Below are positions 8,281-18,758 of a stretch of 64,000 nucleotides of DNA, piece by piece. A program made the translations under genes and the position numbers. Each line of letters begins with the position of its first letter. Position 1 is the first letter of the stretch. Below the pieces are notes generated by a model. That model ran no database searches and had not been told where the DNA came from. It saw only the letters and a list, made by a program, of their open reading frames with translations. Where the stretch lies: assembly GCF_007828045.1 (NCBI RefSeq), contig NZ_VITN01000005.1, positions 62,001 through 126,000 of the forward strand. The letters run 5' to 3'. Source of the DNA: Nitrospirillum amazonense. GTDB lineage: Bacteria; Pseudomonadota; Alphaproteobacteria; Azospirillales; Azospirillaceae.

Positions 8281-9762
8281 TTGCGTCTGACCGATCTGAT
8301 GGCATCGCGCACCGAAATCGCCGTATCGGCGCTGGCCCTGGAACGGGACCCCGAGATCACCGGCCTGACCGCCGACAGCCGCGCGGTCAAGCCGGGTATG
8401 CTCTTTGCCGCCATGCCGGGCAGCGCCCGCGACGGGCGGGACTTCATTCCCCAGGCGGTGGCCGCCGGCGCCGTGGCCGTGCTGGCGCCCAAGGGCACCA
8501 GGCTGCCTGAAAACCTGCCTCATCCCGTCAGCCTGATCGAGGACGCCAATCCCCGGCGGCGCTTCGCCCTGCTGGCGGCCGCCTTCTACAAGCGCCAGCC
8601 CGCCACCATCGCCGCCGTCACCGGCACCAACGGCAAGACCTCCACCGCGCAGTTCACCCGCCAGCTGTGGTCGCTGCAGGGGCATCAGGCCGGCGCCATG
8701 GGCACCCTGGGCCTGATCGCCCCCGGCTTCCCGCGTGAGGACAGCCTGACCACGCCCGACCCGGTGGCCCTGCACGGCACCCTGTCGCGCCTGGCCGAGG
8801 GCGGCATCACCCACCTGGCCATGGAGGCCAGCAGCCACGGCCTGGACCAGTTCCGCCTGGACGGCGTGCTGGTCACGGTGGGCGGCTTCACCAACCTGAC
8901 CCGCGACCATTTGGATTACCACGGCACCATGGAGGCCTACTTCAAGGCCAAGGCCATGCTGTTCGACCGGGTGATGCCGCGTGGTGCTACCGCCGTGGTC
9001 AACGCCGACATCCCCGAGTTTCAAGCCCTGGCCGACCTGGTGCGCGCCCGCAAGCAGACCTTGATCGGCTTCGGCGAGCAGGGGCGCGAGCTGGCGGTGA
9101 AGGCCCTGCGGCCCCTGCCCCAGGGCCAGGCCCTGACGCTGGAGGTTATGGGCACCCGCCACGACATCGTCCTGCCGCTGGTGGGCCGCTTCCAGGTGTG
9201 GAACGCCCTGTGCGCGCTGGGCATGGTCATCGGCAGCGGCGCCGAGCCGCAGGCCGCCGCCGGCCTGCTGTCGCAGCTGGACGGTGTGCGCGGCCGGCTG
9301 GAACTGGTGGCGACGCTGGACAATGGCGCCGCCGTCTATGTCGACTACGCCCACACGCCCGACGGGCTGGAAACGGTGCTGAACAGCGTGCGCCCCCATG
9401 CCCAGGGTCGCCTGTCCGTGGTCTTCGGCTGCGGCGGCGACCGCGACCGGGGCAAGCGCCCCATGATGGGTGCCATCGCCGCCCGCCTGGCCGACCGCGT
9501 CATCGTCACCGACGACAACCCGCGCACCGAGATCCCCGGCGCCATCCGCGCCGAGGTGCTGGCCGGCTGCCCCGGCGCCACCGAGGTGGACGACCGCGCC
9601 GCCGCCATCGCGCAGGCCATCGGGGAGCTGAAGCCCGGCGACGTGCTGGTCATCGCCGGCAAGGGCCATGAACAGGGCCAGATCGTGGGCAAGGAGGTGC
9701 GTCCCTTCGACGACGCCGCCGTCGCCCGCGGCGTGCTGGGCCTGAACGGGGGGACGGCATGA
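8281..9762 (+). CDS. murE: UDP-MurNAc-L-Ala-D-Glu:meso-diaminopimelate ligase MurE
   Basis: A protein of 493 aa. The ATP-binding loop TGTNGKTS has its Lys at 119, and DNPR at residues 412-415 is the motif of enzymes that add meso-diaminopimelate rather than lysine. The start is a TTG at 8281, placed after GAGAGGG (8269-8275); no in-frame ATG lies close before the conserved N-terminus. It adds the third residue of the peptidoglycan stem peptide in the cytoplasm. The murF ATG overlaps its stop. Confidence 0.95.
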   Translation: MRLTDLMASRTEIAVSALALERDPEITGLTADSRAVKPGMLFAAMPGSARDGRDFIPQAVAAGAVAVLAPKGTRLPENLPHPVSLIEDANPRRRFALLAAAFYKRQPATIAAVTGTNGKTSTAQFTRQLWSLQGHQAGAMGTLGLIAPGFPREDSLTTPDPVALHGTLSRLAEGGITHLAMEASSHGLDQFRLDGVLVTVGGFTNLTRDHLDYHGTMEAYFKAKAMLFDRVMPRGATAVVNADIPEFQALADLVRARKQTLIGFGEQGRELAVKALRPLPQGQALTLEVMGTRHDIVLPLVGRFQVWNALCALGMVIGSGAEPQAAAGLLSQLDGVRGRLELVATLDNGAAVYVDYAHTPDGLETVLNSVRPHAQGRLSVVFGCGGDRDRGKRPMMGAIAARLADRVIVTDDNPRTEIPGAIRAEVLAGCPGATEVDDRAAAIAQAIGELKPGDVLVIAGKGHEQGQIVGKEVRPFDDAAVARGVLGLNGGTA

Positions 9763-11228
9763 CCGCGACCCCGACCAAGAACGTGCTGTGGACGGCAGCC
9801 GACGCCGCCGCCGCCGCGAACGGCCGTGCGCAGGGGGCCGATTGGGCCGCCACCGGCATTTCCATCAACACCCGCACCCTGAACCCCGGCGACCTGTTCG
9901 TGGCGCTGAAGGGCCCCAACTTCGACGGCCACGCCTTCGTCGAGGTGGCCTTGCAGCGGGGGGCCGCCGCCTGCCTGGTAAGCCAGGTGCCGGACGGCAT
10001 CGCAGCCGACGCGCCCCTGCTGGTGGTCGACGACACGCTGGCGGCGCTGGAGGATTTGGCGCGGGTGGCCCGGCTGAACACCACCGCCAAGGTCATCGCC
10101 GTCACCGGTTCCGTCGGCAAGACCAGCACCAAGGAATTCCTGCGCACGGCGCTGGGCGCCCTGGGGCCCACCTTCGCCACCGAAGGCAACCTGAACAACC
10201 ACCTGGGTCTGCCCCTGTCGCTGGCCAGCCTGCCGGCCGACGTGCGCTTCGGCGTGTTCGAGCTGGGCATGAACCATGCGGGTGAGATCGGCCCCCTGTC
10301 GCGCATGGCGCGGCCGGACATCGCCATCATCACCACGGTGGAGGCGGTGCACCTGGAGTTCTTCGCCTCCATCGAGGGCATCGCCGACGCCAAGGCCGAG
10401 ATTTTCGAGGGCATGTCCCGCCAGGGCACGGCCATCCTGAACCGTGACAACCCGCAATATGCCCGCCTGCTGGCCGCCGCCCGCACCCAAGGCGTCGGCC
10501 ATGTGCTGAGCTTCGGCGCCACCGCCGGGGCAGACGCCCGCCTGATCGACCTGGATCTGGGTCCGACCGGCAGCGACGTGACGGCCGAGATCCAGGGCCA
10601 GGTCATCCGCTACACCCTGGCCGTGCCCGGCCGCCACCAGGCGCTGAACAGCCTGGCCGTGCTGCTGGCCGTGTCGGCGGCCGGCGGCGACCTGGCCACC
10701 GCCGCCCGGGCCCTGGCCACGCTGGCGCCTGTCAAGGGCCGGGGGGTGCGCCAAACCGTGCCGCTGCCCAGCCATCCCCATGGTGGCGGCAGCCTGACCC
10801 TGATCGACGAAAGCTACAACGCCAGCCCCGTGTCGGTGGCGGCCGCCGCCGATGTGCTGGGCCATACACAGCCGGGCCCCGGTGGCCGCCGCGTGGCGGT
10901 GCTGGGCGACATGCTGGAACTGGGCGCCGACTCCCCCAAGCTGCACGCCGGCCTGGCCGACGCGCTGGTGGCCGCCGACGTGCACCTGGTCTTCACCTGC
11001 GGTCCCCACATGCGCCATCTGTTCGACCGCCTGCCGCATGAGCGCCGGGGCGCCCACACCGACACCAGCGCCGAGCTGGCGCCGCTGGTGGGTGCCGCCG
11101 TGCGCGCCAACGACATCGTCATGGTCAAGGGGTCCGCCGGCAGCCGCATGGCGCTGGTGGTCGATGCCCTGAAGGCCCTGGACCATCCGCCCCCCTCTTC
11201 CTCCTCACCCGCCGTCTCCGGGAGCTAA
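9759..11228 (+). CDS. murF: UDP-MurNAc-tripeptide:D-Ala-D-Ala ligase MurF
   Basis: A protein of 489 aa with the three Mur-ligase domains. The ATP-binding loop [13 protein letters not shown] has its Lys at residue 121; [11 protein letters not shown] and the DESYNASP segment are MurF-specific. It adds the D-Ala-D-Ala dipeptide made by Ddl, giving the complete pentapeptide precursor. The start codon overlaps the murE stop (ATGA), and mraY begins 10 nt after its end. Confidence 0.96.
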   Translation: MTATPTKNVLWTAADAAAAANGRAQGADWAATGISINTRTLNPGDLFVALKGPNFDGHAFVEVALQRGAAACLVSQVPDGIAADAPLLVVDDTLAALEDLARVARLNTTAKVIAVTGSVGKTSTKEFLRTALGALGPTFATEGNLNNHLGLPLSLASLPADVRFGVFELGMNHAGEIGPLSRMARPDIAIITTVEAVHLEFFASIEGIADAKAEIFEGMSRQGTAILNRDNPQYARLLAAARTQGVGHVLSFGATAGADARLIDLDLGPTGSDVTAEIQGQVIRYTLAVPGRHQALNSLAVLLAVSAAGGDLATAARALATLAPVKGRGVRQTVPLPSHPHGGGSLTLIDESYNASPVSVAAAADVLGHTQPGPGGRRVAVLGDMLELGADSPKLHAGLADALVAADVHLVFTCGPHMRHLFDRLPHERRGAHTDTSAELAPLVGAAVRANDIVMVKGSAGSRMALVVDALKALDHPPPSSSSPAVSGS

Positions 11229-11238
11229 GACCCGCCCC

Positions 11239-12324
11239 ATGTTGTTCAATCTGCTGTTCCCGCTGGCCGACGACTTCCAGCTTTTCAACCTGTTCCGGTA
11301 CATCACGTTCCGGACGGGCGGGGCCATGCTGACGGCACTGATCATCAGCTTCGTCATCGGCCCAGGCGTCATCCGCTGGCTGAAATCCATGCAGGGGTCG
11401 GGGCAGCCCATCCGCACCGACGGGCCGGAGACGCACCTGAAGAAGAAGGGCACGCCCACCATGGGCGGCCTGATGATCATGATCTCGGTCCTGATCTCCA
11501 CCGTTCTGTGGGTGGACGTGACCAACGCCTACACCTGGATCGTGCTGCTGGTGACGGTGGGCTTCGGCCTGGTGGGTTTCGGCGACGACTTCCTGAAGCT
11601 GACCAAGCGCAACACCAAGGGCCTGTCCGGCCGGGGCAAGATGGTGGCGATGATCGCCGTCTCCGGTGTCGCCACCGCCTGGTACCTGCATGTGGCGCAG
11701 AGCCCGCTGGACACCAGCCTGGCCGTGCCCTTCCTGAAGGACGTGCTGATCCCCCTGGGCTTCCTGTTCGGGCCCTGGGCCGTGTTCGTCATCGTCGGAT
11801 CCAGCCATTCGGTGAACCTGACGGACGGCCTGGACGGCCTGGCCATCGTGCCCATCATGATCGCCGCCGCCAGCTTCGGCCTGATCGCCTACCTCTCGGG
11901 CAACGCCGTGTTCGCCAACTACCTGCAGATCCACCACGTGCCCGGCACCGGCGAACTGGCGGTGTTCTGCGGCGCCCTGGTGGGCGCCGGCCTGGGCTTC
12001 CTGTGGTTCAACGCGCCGCCGGCCATGGTGTTCATGGGCGACACCGGCTCGCTGGCCATGGGTGGCGCCTTGGGCACCGTCGCCGTCATCACCAAGCATG
12101 AGCTGGTGCTGGCCATCATCGGCGGCCTGTTCGTGCTGGAAACCGTGTCGGTCATCGTGCAGGTCGCCAGCTTCAAGATGACGGGCAAGCGGGTGTTCCG
12201 CATGGCGCCGCTGCACCACCACTTCGAGAAAAAGGGTTGGTCGGAACCCACCGTCGTCATCCGCTTCTGGATCATCGCCGTCATCCTGGCCCTGGCCGGC
12301 CTGTCCACCCTGAAGCTGCGTTAA
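11239..12324 (+). CDS. mraY: Phospho-MurNAc-pentapeptide transferase MraY
   Basis: A protein of 361 aa, the normal length, with about ten membrane helices. Conserved loops are visible: [13 protein letters not shown] (about 64-76), [18 protein letters not shown] and the His-rich [15 protein letters not shown] near residue 325. It transfers phospho-MurNAc-pentapeptide to undecaprenyl phosphate, producing lipid I in the inner membrane. It lies 10 nt after murF and 9 nt before murD. Confidence 0.97.
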   Translation: MLFNLLFPLADDFQLFNLFRYITFRTGGAMLTALIISFVIGPGVIRWLKSMQGSGQPIRTDGPETHLKKKGTPTMGGLMIMISVLISTVLWVDVTNAYTWIVLLVTVGFGLVGFGDDFLKLTKRNTKGLSGRGKMVAMIAVSGVATAWYLHVAQSPLDTSLAVPFLKDVLIPLGFLFGPWAVFVIVGSSHSVNLTDGLDGLAIVPIMIAAASFGLIAYLSGNAVFANYLQIHHVPGTGELAVFCGALVGAGLGFLWFNAPPAMVFMGDTGSLAMGGALGTVAVITKHELVLAIIGGLFVLETVSVIVQVASFKMTGKRVFRMAPLHHHFEKKGWSEPTVVIRFWIIAVILALAGLSTLKLR

Positions 12325-12333
12325 GCCCCGCCC

Positions 12334-13773
12334 ATGTCCCAGCCCATCCTCCTTCCCTCCTTCAAAGGCCGCCGCGTGGCGGTGATGGGCTTGGCGCGAT
12401 CCGGCCTGGCGGCAGCGCGCGTGCTGGCCGCCAGCGGGGCCGAGGTGCTGGCCTGGGATGACGGCGCCGGAGGCCAGAAGGCGGCCGAGGCCGCCGGCAT
12501 CCCCCTGACCAACCTGCATGAGGCTGATCTGGCCGGGGTCGCCGCCCTGGTGCTGTCGCCCGGCATCCCCCACACCTTCCCGGCGCCGCACCCGGTGGCG
12601 GCCCGCGCCAAGGATGCGGGCGTTCCCATCATCGGCGATGTAGAGCTGCTGCGCCTGGCCCAGCCGGACGCCGCCTACGTCGGCATCACCGGCACCAACG
12701 GCAAATCCACCACCACCGCCCTGACCGGCCACATCCTGGCCCATGCCGGCCGCACCCTGGCCGTGGGCGGCAACCTGGGCATCCCCGTCCTGACCTTCCC
12801 GGCGCTGGGTGAGGGCGACGTGTACGTCCTTGAAATGTCCAGCTACCAGCTGGAGCTGACGCCCTCCCTGGGCTTCGATGCCGCCGTACTGCTGAACATC
12901 ACGCCGGACCACCTGGACCGCCACGGCGGCATGGACGGCTACATCGCCGCCAAGCGCCTGATCTTCCAGCCGGGCGCCCGCGACCCGTCGAAGGCCCCGC
13001 CCGTCGCCATCCTGGGCGTGGACGAGCCCAACACCGCCGCCATGGCCGACAGCCTGGAAGCGGAGGGCGGACGCACAGTCATCCGCATCTCCTCGGAACG
13101 CCCGGTGCCGGGCGGCGTCCACGCCGCCGACGGCGTGCTGGTGGACGATACCGGGGACCAGGCCCGGGCCGTGGTCGACCTGCGCCAGTGCCCCGCCTTG
13201 CCCGGCCGCCACAACTGGCAGAACGCCTGCGCCGCCTATGCCGCCACCCGCGCCGTGGGCGTGGCGCCCGAGGTGATCGCCGAGGCGATGCGCGCCTTCC
13301 CCGGCCTGGCCCACCGGCAGCAGGCCATCGCCACCCTCGACGGCATCCGCTTCGTCAACGACAGCAAGGCCACCAACGCCGACGCGGCGTCCAAGGCCCT
13401 GGGCTGCTACGAGGACATGTACTGGATCGTTGGCGGCAAGGCCAAGGAGGGCGGGCTCAGCGGCCTGGAACCCTTCATGGGCCGGGTGCGCCACGCCTTC
13501 CTGATCGGCGAGGCGACGGAGGAATTCGCCCCCTGGCTGGAGGGCAAGGTCAGCTACGGCCGCTATGGCACGCTGGACCAGGCCGTGCCCGCCGCCTACG
13601 CCATGGCCCTAAAAGATAAAAAGGGCGAGGCCGGCGGCGGCACGGTGCTGCTGTCGCCCGCCTGCGCCAGCTTCGACCAGTATCCCAATTTCGAGGTGCG
13701 GGGCGACGCCTTCGTCCGCATCGTGCGCCAGTTGGCGGATCAGTCGGAAAACGGAAAGGACGGGGCGTCATGA
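12334..13773 (+). CDS. murD: UDP-MurNAc-L-alanine:D-glutamate ligase MurD
   Basis: A protein of 479 aa. An N-terminal Rossmann-like UDP-binding segment (RRVAVMGLARSGLAAARVLA) is followed by the ATP-binding loop ITGTNGKSTTT with Lys 124, then LNITPDHLDRHGGMD and the C-terminal FVNDSKATN and LLSPACASFDQ motifs typical of MurD. It adds D-glutamate as the second residue of the stem peptide. Its stop overlaps the ftsW ATG. Confidence 0.96.
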   Translation: MSQPILLPSFKGRRVAVMGLARSGLAAARVLAASGAEVLAWDDGAGGQKAAEAAGIPLTNLHEADLAGVAALVLSPGIPHTFPAPHPVAARAKDAGVPIIGDVELLRLAQPDAAYVGITGTNGKSTTTALTGHILAHAGRTLAVGGNLGIPVLTFPALGEGDVYVLEMSSYQLELTPSLGFDAAVLLNITPDHLDRHGGMDGYIAAKRLIFQPGARDPSKAPPVAILGVDEPNTAAMADSLEAEGGRTVIRISSERPVPGGVHAADGVLVDDTGDQARAVVDLRQCPALPGRHNWQNACAAYAATRAVGVAPEVIAEAMRAFPGLAHRQQAIATLDGIRFVNDSKATNADAASKALGCYEDMYWIVGGKAKEGGLSGLEPFMGRVRHAFLIGEATEEFAPWLEGKVSYGRYGTLDQAVPAAYAMALKDKKGEAGGGTVLLSPACASFDQYPNFEVRGDAFVRIVRQLADQSENGKDGAS

Positions 13774-14894
13774 TCACGCTGTCGCGTACCGACCAATCCG
13801 TCATCGGCCGCTGGTGGTGGACCGTCGACCGCTGGACCCTGGCCACCGTCTTCCTCATCGCCACCATCGGCGTGGTGCTGATCCAGGCCGCCAGCCCGCC
13901 GGTGGCGGAGCGCATCGGCCTGGATAACTTCCACTTCATCCAGCATCACGTGATGATGCTGATCCCCACCCTGATCATCATGGTGGGCGTGTCGCTGCTG
14001 TCGCCCAAGGGTGTGCGGCGCATGGCCATGATCATGTTCCTGCTGTCGCTGGTGGGTGTGGCCCTGACCCTGGTGTCGGGCGTGCAGATCAAGGGCGCCA
14101 CGCGCTGGATCCACCTGCCCGGCCTGTCGGTCCAGCCCTCGGAATTCATCAAGCCCGCCTTCGCCGTGGTGGCCGCCTGGATGTTCGCCCAGGCCCGGCA
14201 CACCAACAACGTGGTCTATTTCGGCGTCTGCATCGTCTTCTACCTGATGATCGTCGCCCTGCTGCTGATGCAGCCCGACCTGGGTATGACCTTCGTGGTC
14301 AGCGCCGTATGGTTCGGCCAGTTCTTCATCGCCGGCCTGCCCATCCTGCTGGTGGCGGTGCTGGTGGTGTGCGGCCTGTCCGGCCTAGTCGGCGCCTATT
14401 TCCTGTTCCCGCACGTGCAAAGCCGCGTGAACCGCTTCCTGGACCCCGCCGCCGGCGACAACTACCAGGTCCAGCGCGCGCTGGACGCCTTCCAGCACGG
14501 CGGCCTGTGGGGCACCGGCCCCGGGCAGGGCACCGTCAAGATGACCATCCCCGACGCCCACGCCGACTTCATCTTCGCCGTGGCGGGGGAGGAGCTGGGC
14601 ATGCTGTGGTGCCTGTTCATCGTGCTGCTGTTCGGCGTGGTGGTGATGCGCAGCTTCGCCCGGGCGTACGGCGAGCAGAGCCTGTTCGTCATGCTGGGCT
14701 CGGCGGGCCTGGCCATGCAGTTCGGCCTACAGGCCTGCATCAACATGGCCTCCAGCCTGCACATGATGCCGACCAAGGGCATGACCCTGCCCTTCATCAG
14801 CTATGGCGGTTCGTCCCTCATCGCGCTGGGCATCGGCGTCGGCATGCTGCTGGCCCTGACCCGCAAGCGCTTCGGCCAGGGGGACCTGCCGTGA
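13770..14894 (+). CDS. ftsW: Septal peptidoglycan glycosyltransferase FtsW
   Basis: A protein of 374 aa, a SEDS-family membrane protein with about ten helices. Conserved stretches: GATRWIHLPGLSVQPSEFIK (about 109-128), LLLMQPDLGMTFV, and near the end MTLPFISYGGSSLIALGIG. It polymerises lipid II at the division site together with FtsI, which is encoded in the same operon. The start overlaps the murD stop (ATGA), and the murG GTG overlaps its own stop. Confidence 0.96.
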   Translation: MITLSRTDQSVIGRWWWTVDRWTLATVFLIATIGVVLIQAASPPVAERIGLDNFHFIQHHVMMLIPTLIIMVGVSLLSPKGVRRMAMIMFLLSLVGVALTLVSGVQIKGATRWIHLPGLSVQPSEFIKPAFAVVAAWMFAQARHTNNVVYFGVCIVFYLMIVALLLMQPDLGMTFVVSAVWFGQFFIAGLPILLVAVLVVCGLSGLVGAYFLFPHVQSRVNRFLDPAAGDNYQVQRALDAFQHGGLWGTGPGQGTVKMTIPDAHADFIFAVAGEELGMLWCLFIVLLFGVVVMRSFARAYGEQSLFVMLGSAGLAMQFGLQACINMASSLHMMPTKGMTLPFISYGGSSLIALGIGVGMLLALTRKRFGQGDLP

Positions 14895-15997
14895 CCGCTT
14901 CCCCCATGGGCCCTATCGTCCTGGCGGCCGGCGGCACCGGCGGCCACCTGTTCCCGGCGGAGGCGCTGGCCCGCACCCTGCGTGCCGGGGGCCTGCCCGT
15001 CGTGCTGGTGACCGACACCCGCGGCCACGCCTTCGGCGAGGGACTGTCCGACATCCCGGTGCACCGGGTCAGCGCCGGCACGCCCGGCCGGGGACTGGTG
15101 TCCAAGGCGCGCACGGCCCTGTCCCTGTTGGCCGGCACGATGCAGGCCCGCCGTATTCTGAAGGATCTGAAGCCAGCCGTCGTGGTGGGCTTCGGCGGCT
15201 ACCCCTCCGTCCCCACGGTGTTCGCGGCCCAGCGCCTGGGCATCCCCGTGGTGCTGCATGAGCAGAACGCCGTGATGGGCCGGGCCAACAAGATGCTGGC
15301 CGGCGGCGCGCGGCTGATCGCCACATCCTTCCCCCAGGTCAGCGGCCTGCCCCGCCACGTCGCCAGCGTGCGCACCGGCAACCCCGTGCGCCCGGCCATC
15401 CTGGATCTCGCCAGCCGGCCCTACACGGCCCCCACCGGCACCCTGTCCATCCTGGTGACGGGGGGCAGCCAGGGCGCCTCCGTCTTCAGCACCATCCTGC
15501 CCGCCGCCGTTGCCCGCCTGTCGCCGGAGCATCGCCTGCGCCTGAGCATCAAGCAGCAGGCCCGGCCGGAGACCATGGAGCAGGCGCGGGAGGGGTACGC
15601 CGGCCTGGGCGTTGACGTGGAACTGGCCCCCTTCTTCCGCGATATGGCCGGCCGCCTGGACGCCTGCCACCTGGCCATATGTCGTTCCGGTGCCGGAACG
15701 GTGGCGGAACTGGCCGTTGCCGGCCGCCCCGCCATCCTGGTGCCCTACCCCCAGGCCATGGACGACCACCAGACCGCCAACGCCAAGGCCTTGGTGGAGG
15801 CCGGCGGCGCCTGGCTGATGCCGCACGCCCAATTCACCGCCGAGGCCCTGGCCGAGCGCCTGGCCGCCTTCCTGGACGACCCGGCGCCGCTGGTCCTGGC
15901 AGCCGCCGGTTCCCGCTCCTTCGCCATTCCGGATGCGGCCGAGCGCTTGGCCGACGCGGTGCTGGACATCGCCCGTGGCGGGAGGGCCGCCGCATGA
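14891..15997 (+). CDS. murG: UDP-GlcNAc:lipid I GlcNAc transferase MurG
   Basis: A protein of 368 aa. The glycine-rich loop AAGGTGGHLFPAEAL (residues 12-26) and the C-terminal RSGAGTVAEL...PAILVPYPQAMDDHQ donor-binding region are diagnostic. It makes lipid II on the cytoplasmic face of the inner membrane. I took the GTG at 14891, which overlaps the ftsW stop in the same four-base way as other junctions here; ATG 14906 is the alternative. The stop overlaps the ATG of a 37-codon ORF placed before murC. Confidence 0.95.
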   Translation: MTASPMGPIVLAAGGTGGHLFPAEALARTLRAGGLPVVLVTDTRGHAFGEGLSDIPVHRVSAGTPGRGLVSKARTALSLLAGTMQARRILKDLKPAVVVGFGGYPSVPTVFAAQRLGIPVVLHEQNAVMGRANKMLAGGARLIATSFPQVSGLPRHVASVRTGNPVRPAILDLASRPYTAPTGTLSILVTGGSQGASVFSTILPAAVARLSPEHRLRLSIKQQARPETMEQAREGYAGLGVDVELAPFFRDMAGRLDACHLAICRSGAGTVAELAVAGRPAILVPYPQAMDDHQTANAKALVEAGGAWLMPHAQFTAEALAERLAAFLDDPAPLVLAAAGSRSFAIPDAAERLADAVLDIARGGRAAA

Positions 15998-16107
15998 GCA
16001 CCCCTCGTAAGACAGGCTTCCCCACGGTGCCGCCCTTCGCCTATGGTCCCGCCGCCGCGGGCTGGACCCGCGCGCATTCCCCCTATCGCAGCGGAGACGG
16101 CCAATGA
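15994..16107 (+). CDS. 37-aa ORF coupled between murG and murC, unknown function
   Basis: ATG at 15994 overlaps the murG stop (ATGA), and TGA at 16105-16107 overlaps the murC start (ATGA). GGAGGG at 15981-15986 is a strong ribosome binding site 7 nt before the ATG. The product starts [18 protein letters not shown] and is rich in Pro, Gly and Arg, with no membrane helix or known motif. It could be a real micro-protein, or a translational relay that carries ribosomes from murG to murC. I do not recognise it. Confidence 0.5.
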   Translation: MSTPRKTGFPTVPPFAYGPAAAGWTRAHSPYRSGDGQ

Positions 16108-17534
16108 GGGCAATGCCCCTGTCCATCGGCACCATTCATTTCGTGGGCATCGGCGGCATCGGCATGTCCGGCATCGCCGAGGTTTTGCATAACTTGGGCT
16201 ATTCCGTCCAGGGCAGCGACCTGGCCGACAATTACAACGTCAAGCGCCTGCGTGACCTGGGCATTCCCGTGTCCATCGGCCAGCGGGCGGAGAATTTGGG
16301 CGACGCCGCGGTCGTCTGCATCTCCTCCGCCGTGAAGCGCGACAACCCCGAGGTCATGGCCGCCCGCGCGGCCTTGATCCCGGTGGTGCGGCGCGCCGAG
16401 ATGCTGGCGGAACTGATGCGCCTGAAGTGGTCTGTGGCCATCGCCGGCACGCACGGCAAGACCACCACCACCTCGCTGGTGTCGGCCCTGCTGGACGGCG
16501 CCGGCTTCGACCCCACCATCATCAACGGCGGCATCATCAACGCCCTGGGTACCAACGCCAAGCTGGGCTCTGGCGACTGGATGGTGGTCGAGGCGGATGA
16601 AAGCGACGGCACCTTCACCAAGCTGCCGTCCACCATCGCCGTGGTCACCAACATCGATCCCGAGCACCTGGACTTCTACGGCACCTTCGACAAGGCGCGC
16701 GAGGCTTTCGACCAGTTCGTGCAGAACATCCCGTTCTACGGCTTCGCGGCGCTGTGCATCGACCATCCCGAGGTGCAGGCCCTGATCAGCCGGGTGGACC
16801 GCCGCATCGTCACCTATGGCTTCAACCCCCAGGCCGACCTGCGCGCCACCAACCTGCAGACCACGGTGCAGGGCGCCTTCTACGACGTCGTCGTCTCCGA
16901 CCGCGTGGCGGGGGAGGAGCGGACCATCACCGGCCTGCACCTGCCCATGTACGGCCTGCATAACGTCCAGAACTCGCTGGCCGCCATCGCCGTCGCCCTG
17001 AACATGGGCATCAACGACGACAGCATCCGCCAGAGCCTGGCCAAGTTCAGCGGCGTGAAGCGCCGCTTCACCAAGACGGGCGAGAGCAACGGCATCGCCG
17101 TCATCGATGATTACGGCCATCACCCGGTGGAGATCGCGGCCGTGCTGAGTGCCGCCCGCACCGCCGGCACCGGCCGCACCATCGCCGTGGTCCAACCCCA
17201 CCGCTACACGCGGCTGCAGAGCCTGTTCGAGGAATTCTGCACCTGCTTCAACGACGCCGACGCCGTCATCGTCGCCGACGTCTATGCCGCCGGTGAGACG
17301 CCCATAACCGGCGTCACCAAGGAGGCGCTGGTCGATGGCCTGCGCACCCATGGCCACCGCCACGCCCTGCCCCTGCCCTCGCCCGAGGCGCTGCCGTCCA
17401 TGATCCGCGACATGGCGCGGCCGGGCGACCTGGTGGTGTGCCTGGGCGCCGGCAACATCACCAACTGGGCCAACGGCCTGCCGGCGGAGCTGGACCGCCT
17501 GTTCGGCACCTCCATTCCGGGGAGCCAAGGCTGA
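16104..17534 (+). CDS. murC: UDP-MurNAc:L-alanine ligase MurC
   Basis: A protein of 476 aa. The N-terminal [18 protein letters not shown] (residues 10-27) is the UDP-MurNAc-binding loop, and [10 protein letters not shown] has its Lys at 119; EADESDGTF and DDYGHHP follow. It adds L-alanine, the first residue of the stem peptide. The start at 16104 overlaps the stop of the preceding 37-codon ORF and has GGAGA upstream; an in-frame ATG at 16113 is an alternative. Confidence 0.96.
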   Translation: MRAMPLSIGTIHFVGIGGIGMSGIAEVLHNLGYSVQGSDLADNYNVKRLRDLGIPVSIGQRAENLGDAAVVCISSAVKRDNPEVMAARAALIPVVRRAEMLAELMRLKWSVAIAGTHGKTTTTSLVSALLDGAGFDPTIINGGIINALGTNAKLGSGDWMVVEADESDGTFTKLPSTIAVVTNIDPEHLDFYGTFDKAREAFDQFVQNIPFYGFAALCIDHPEVQALISRVDRRIVTYGFNPQADLRATNLQTTVQGAFYDVVVSDRVAGEERTITGLHLPMYGLHNVQNSLAAIAVALNMGINDDSIRQSLAKFSGVKRRFTKTGESNGIAVIDDYGHHPVEIAAVLSAARTAGTGRTIAVVQPHRYTRLQSLFEEFCTCFNDADAVIVADVYAAGETPITGVTKEALVDGLRTHGHRHALPLPSPEALPSMIRDMARPGDLVVCLGAGNITNWANGLPAELDRLFGTSIPGSQG

Positions 17535-17535
17535 G

Positions 17536-18510
17536 ATGATGGCGGAACGGCGCACGATGGATGAAGGAGAGGTCAGCCGGGGCACCACCCTGCTGCGCCG
17601 CCTGCCGTCCGCGCGCGGCCGCCTGACGCCCGACGCCCCGCTGGGCCCCCTGACCTGGTTCCGCGTGGGCGGCCCGGCCGATGTGCTGTTCCGCCCGGCG
17701 GACGAGGATGACCTGGCCCAGTTCCTGGCCGGCTGCCCGGCCGACGTGCCGGTCACCGTCATCGGTGTCGCCAGCAACCTGCTGGTCCGCGATGGCGGCG
17801 TGCGCGGCGTGGTCATCCGCCTGGGCGGCAGCTTCGCCCAGGTCTCCGTCGAGGGTGACCGGGTCCGCGCCGGCGCCGGCGCCCTGGACCTGACCGTGGC
17901 GCAGACGGCGCAGGCCGCCGGCCTGTCGAGGCTGGAATTCCTGTCCGGCATCCCGGGCACCATCGGCGGCGCCATCCGCATGAACGGGGGCGCCTATGGC
18001 GGAGAGACGGTGGACGTGATCGAGGGCGCCGTGGGCATCGACCGCCAGGGTCGCCGCCGTGTCTACGGTCGCGACGACCTGCACCTGACCTATCGTCACT
18101 GCGGCGTGCCCGAGGACGTGATCTTCACCGCCGCCACCCTGCGCGGGACGGCCGGCGACAAGGCCGCCATCCAGGCCCGCATGGACGAGATCGCGACCGC
18201 CCGGGCCGCCAGCCAGCCCGTGCGCGCCCGCACCGGCGGCTCCACCTTCGCCAACCCGGCCGGCGAGAAGGCCTGGGCCCTGGTGGACAAGGCCGGCTGC
18301 CGCGGCCTGGTGGTCGGCGGCGCCCAGATGTCGGAAAAGCACGCCAATTTCATGCTGAACCTGGGCGACGCCACCGCGGCCGATATCGAGGCACTGGGCG
18401 AGGAAGTGCGGCGCCGCGTCCTGGAAACTTCGGGCATCACCCTGCGCTGGGAAATACGCCGCATCGGGGTGCCCTTGGACACGGTTGAGGGGCCCGCGAA
18501 TCAGTCCTGA
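17536..18510 (+). CDS. murB: UDP-N-acetylenolpyruvoylglucosamine reductase MurB
   Basis: A protein of 324 aa. The FAD-binding domain shows [32 protein letters not shown] and [20 protein letters not shown]; the catalytic Ser lies in [10 protein letters not shown]. It reduces enolpyruvyl-UDP-GlcNAc to UDP-MurNAc, supplying MurC. It begins 1 nt after the murC stop. After it comes a gap of 248 bp before ddl that contains a small inverted repeat, GGGTA-GTTA-TACCC at 18579-18592, and possibly a promoter, but no clear -35/-10 pair with normal spacing. Confidence 0.96.
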   Translation: MMAERRTMDEGEVSRGTTLLRRLPSARGRLTPDAPLGPLTWFRVGGPADVLFRPADEDDLAQFLAGCPADVPVTVIGVASNLLVRDGGVRGVVIRLGGSFAQVSVEGDRVRAGAGALDLTVAQTAQAAGLSRLEFLSGIPGTIGGAIRMNGGAYGGETVDVIEGAVGIDRQGRRRVYGRDDLHLTYRHCGVPEDVIFTAATLRGTAGDKAAIQARMDEIATARAASQPVRARTGGSTFANPAGEKAWALVDKAGCRGLVVGGAQMSEKHANFMLNLGDATAADIEALGEEVRRRVLETSGITLRWEIRRIGVPLDTVEGPANQS

Positions 18511-18758
18511 GCGGGTGCGGCAATCGCTGGCGGCCGAGTCGATTTGCGACCCGTCCGGAGGACATAGGGAAAGACTACGGGTAGTTATACCCCGGTTGCA
18601 CCGGTCTGGACATTTCAACGCTATAGCTAGCGGTTTTCAAAAAGAGGCGCCAAGAAACTCACAAAATGTTGCGTTTCCCAGCGGTTCTGCAAAGGTGGGC
18701 TATCCTCTAGGGATTGTGTCGCCTGGCTGAACCGCCTCAGCCGATAGGGAGCCGTTTG

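Noticed and set aside
6079-9669. 1196-codon open frame on the minus strand across ftsL, ftsI and murE
   Set aside because: It is antisense to well-recognised genes; GC-rich codon bias creates such frames, and the His/Gln/Gly-rich product has no motifs.
14309-14890. Upstream in-frame extension of murG to 562 codons
   Set aside because: It runs inside ftsW; the overlap GTG at 14891 fits the murG consensus start.
18596-18627. TTGCAC...TATAGC as a ddl promoter
   Set aside because: The spacer is 20 nt, too long for a convincing sigma-70 promoter.
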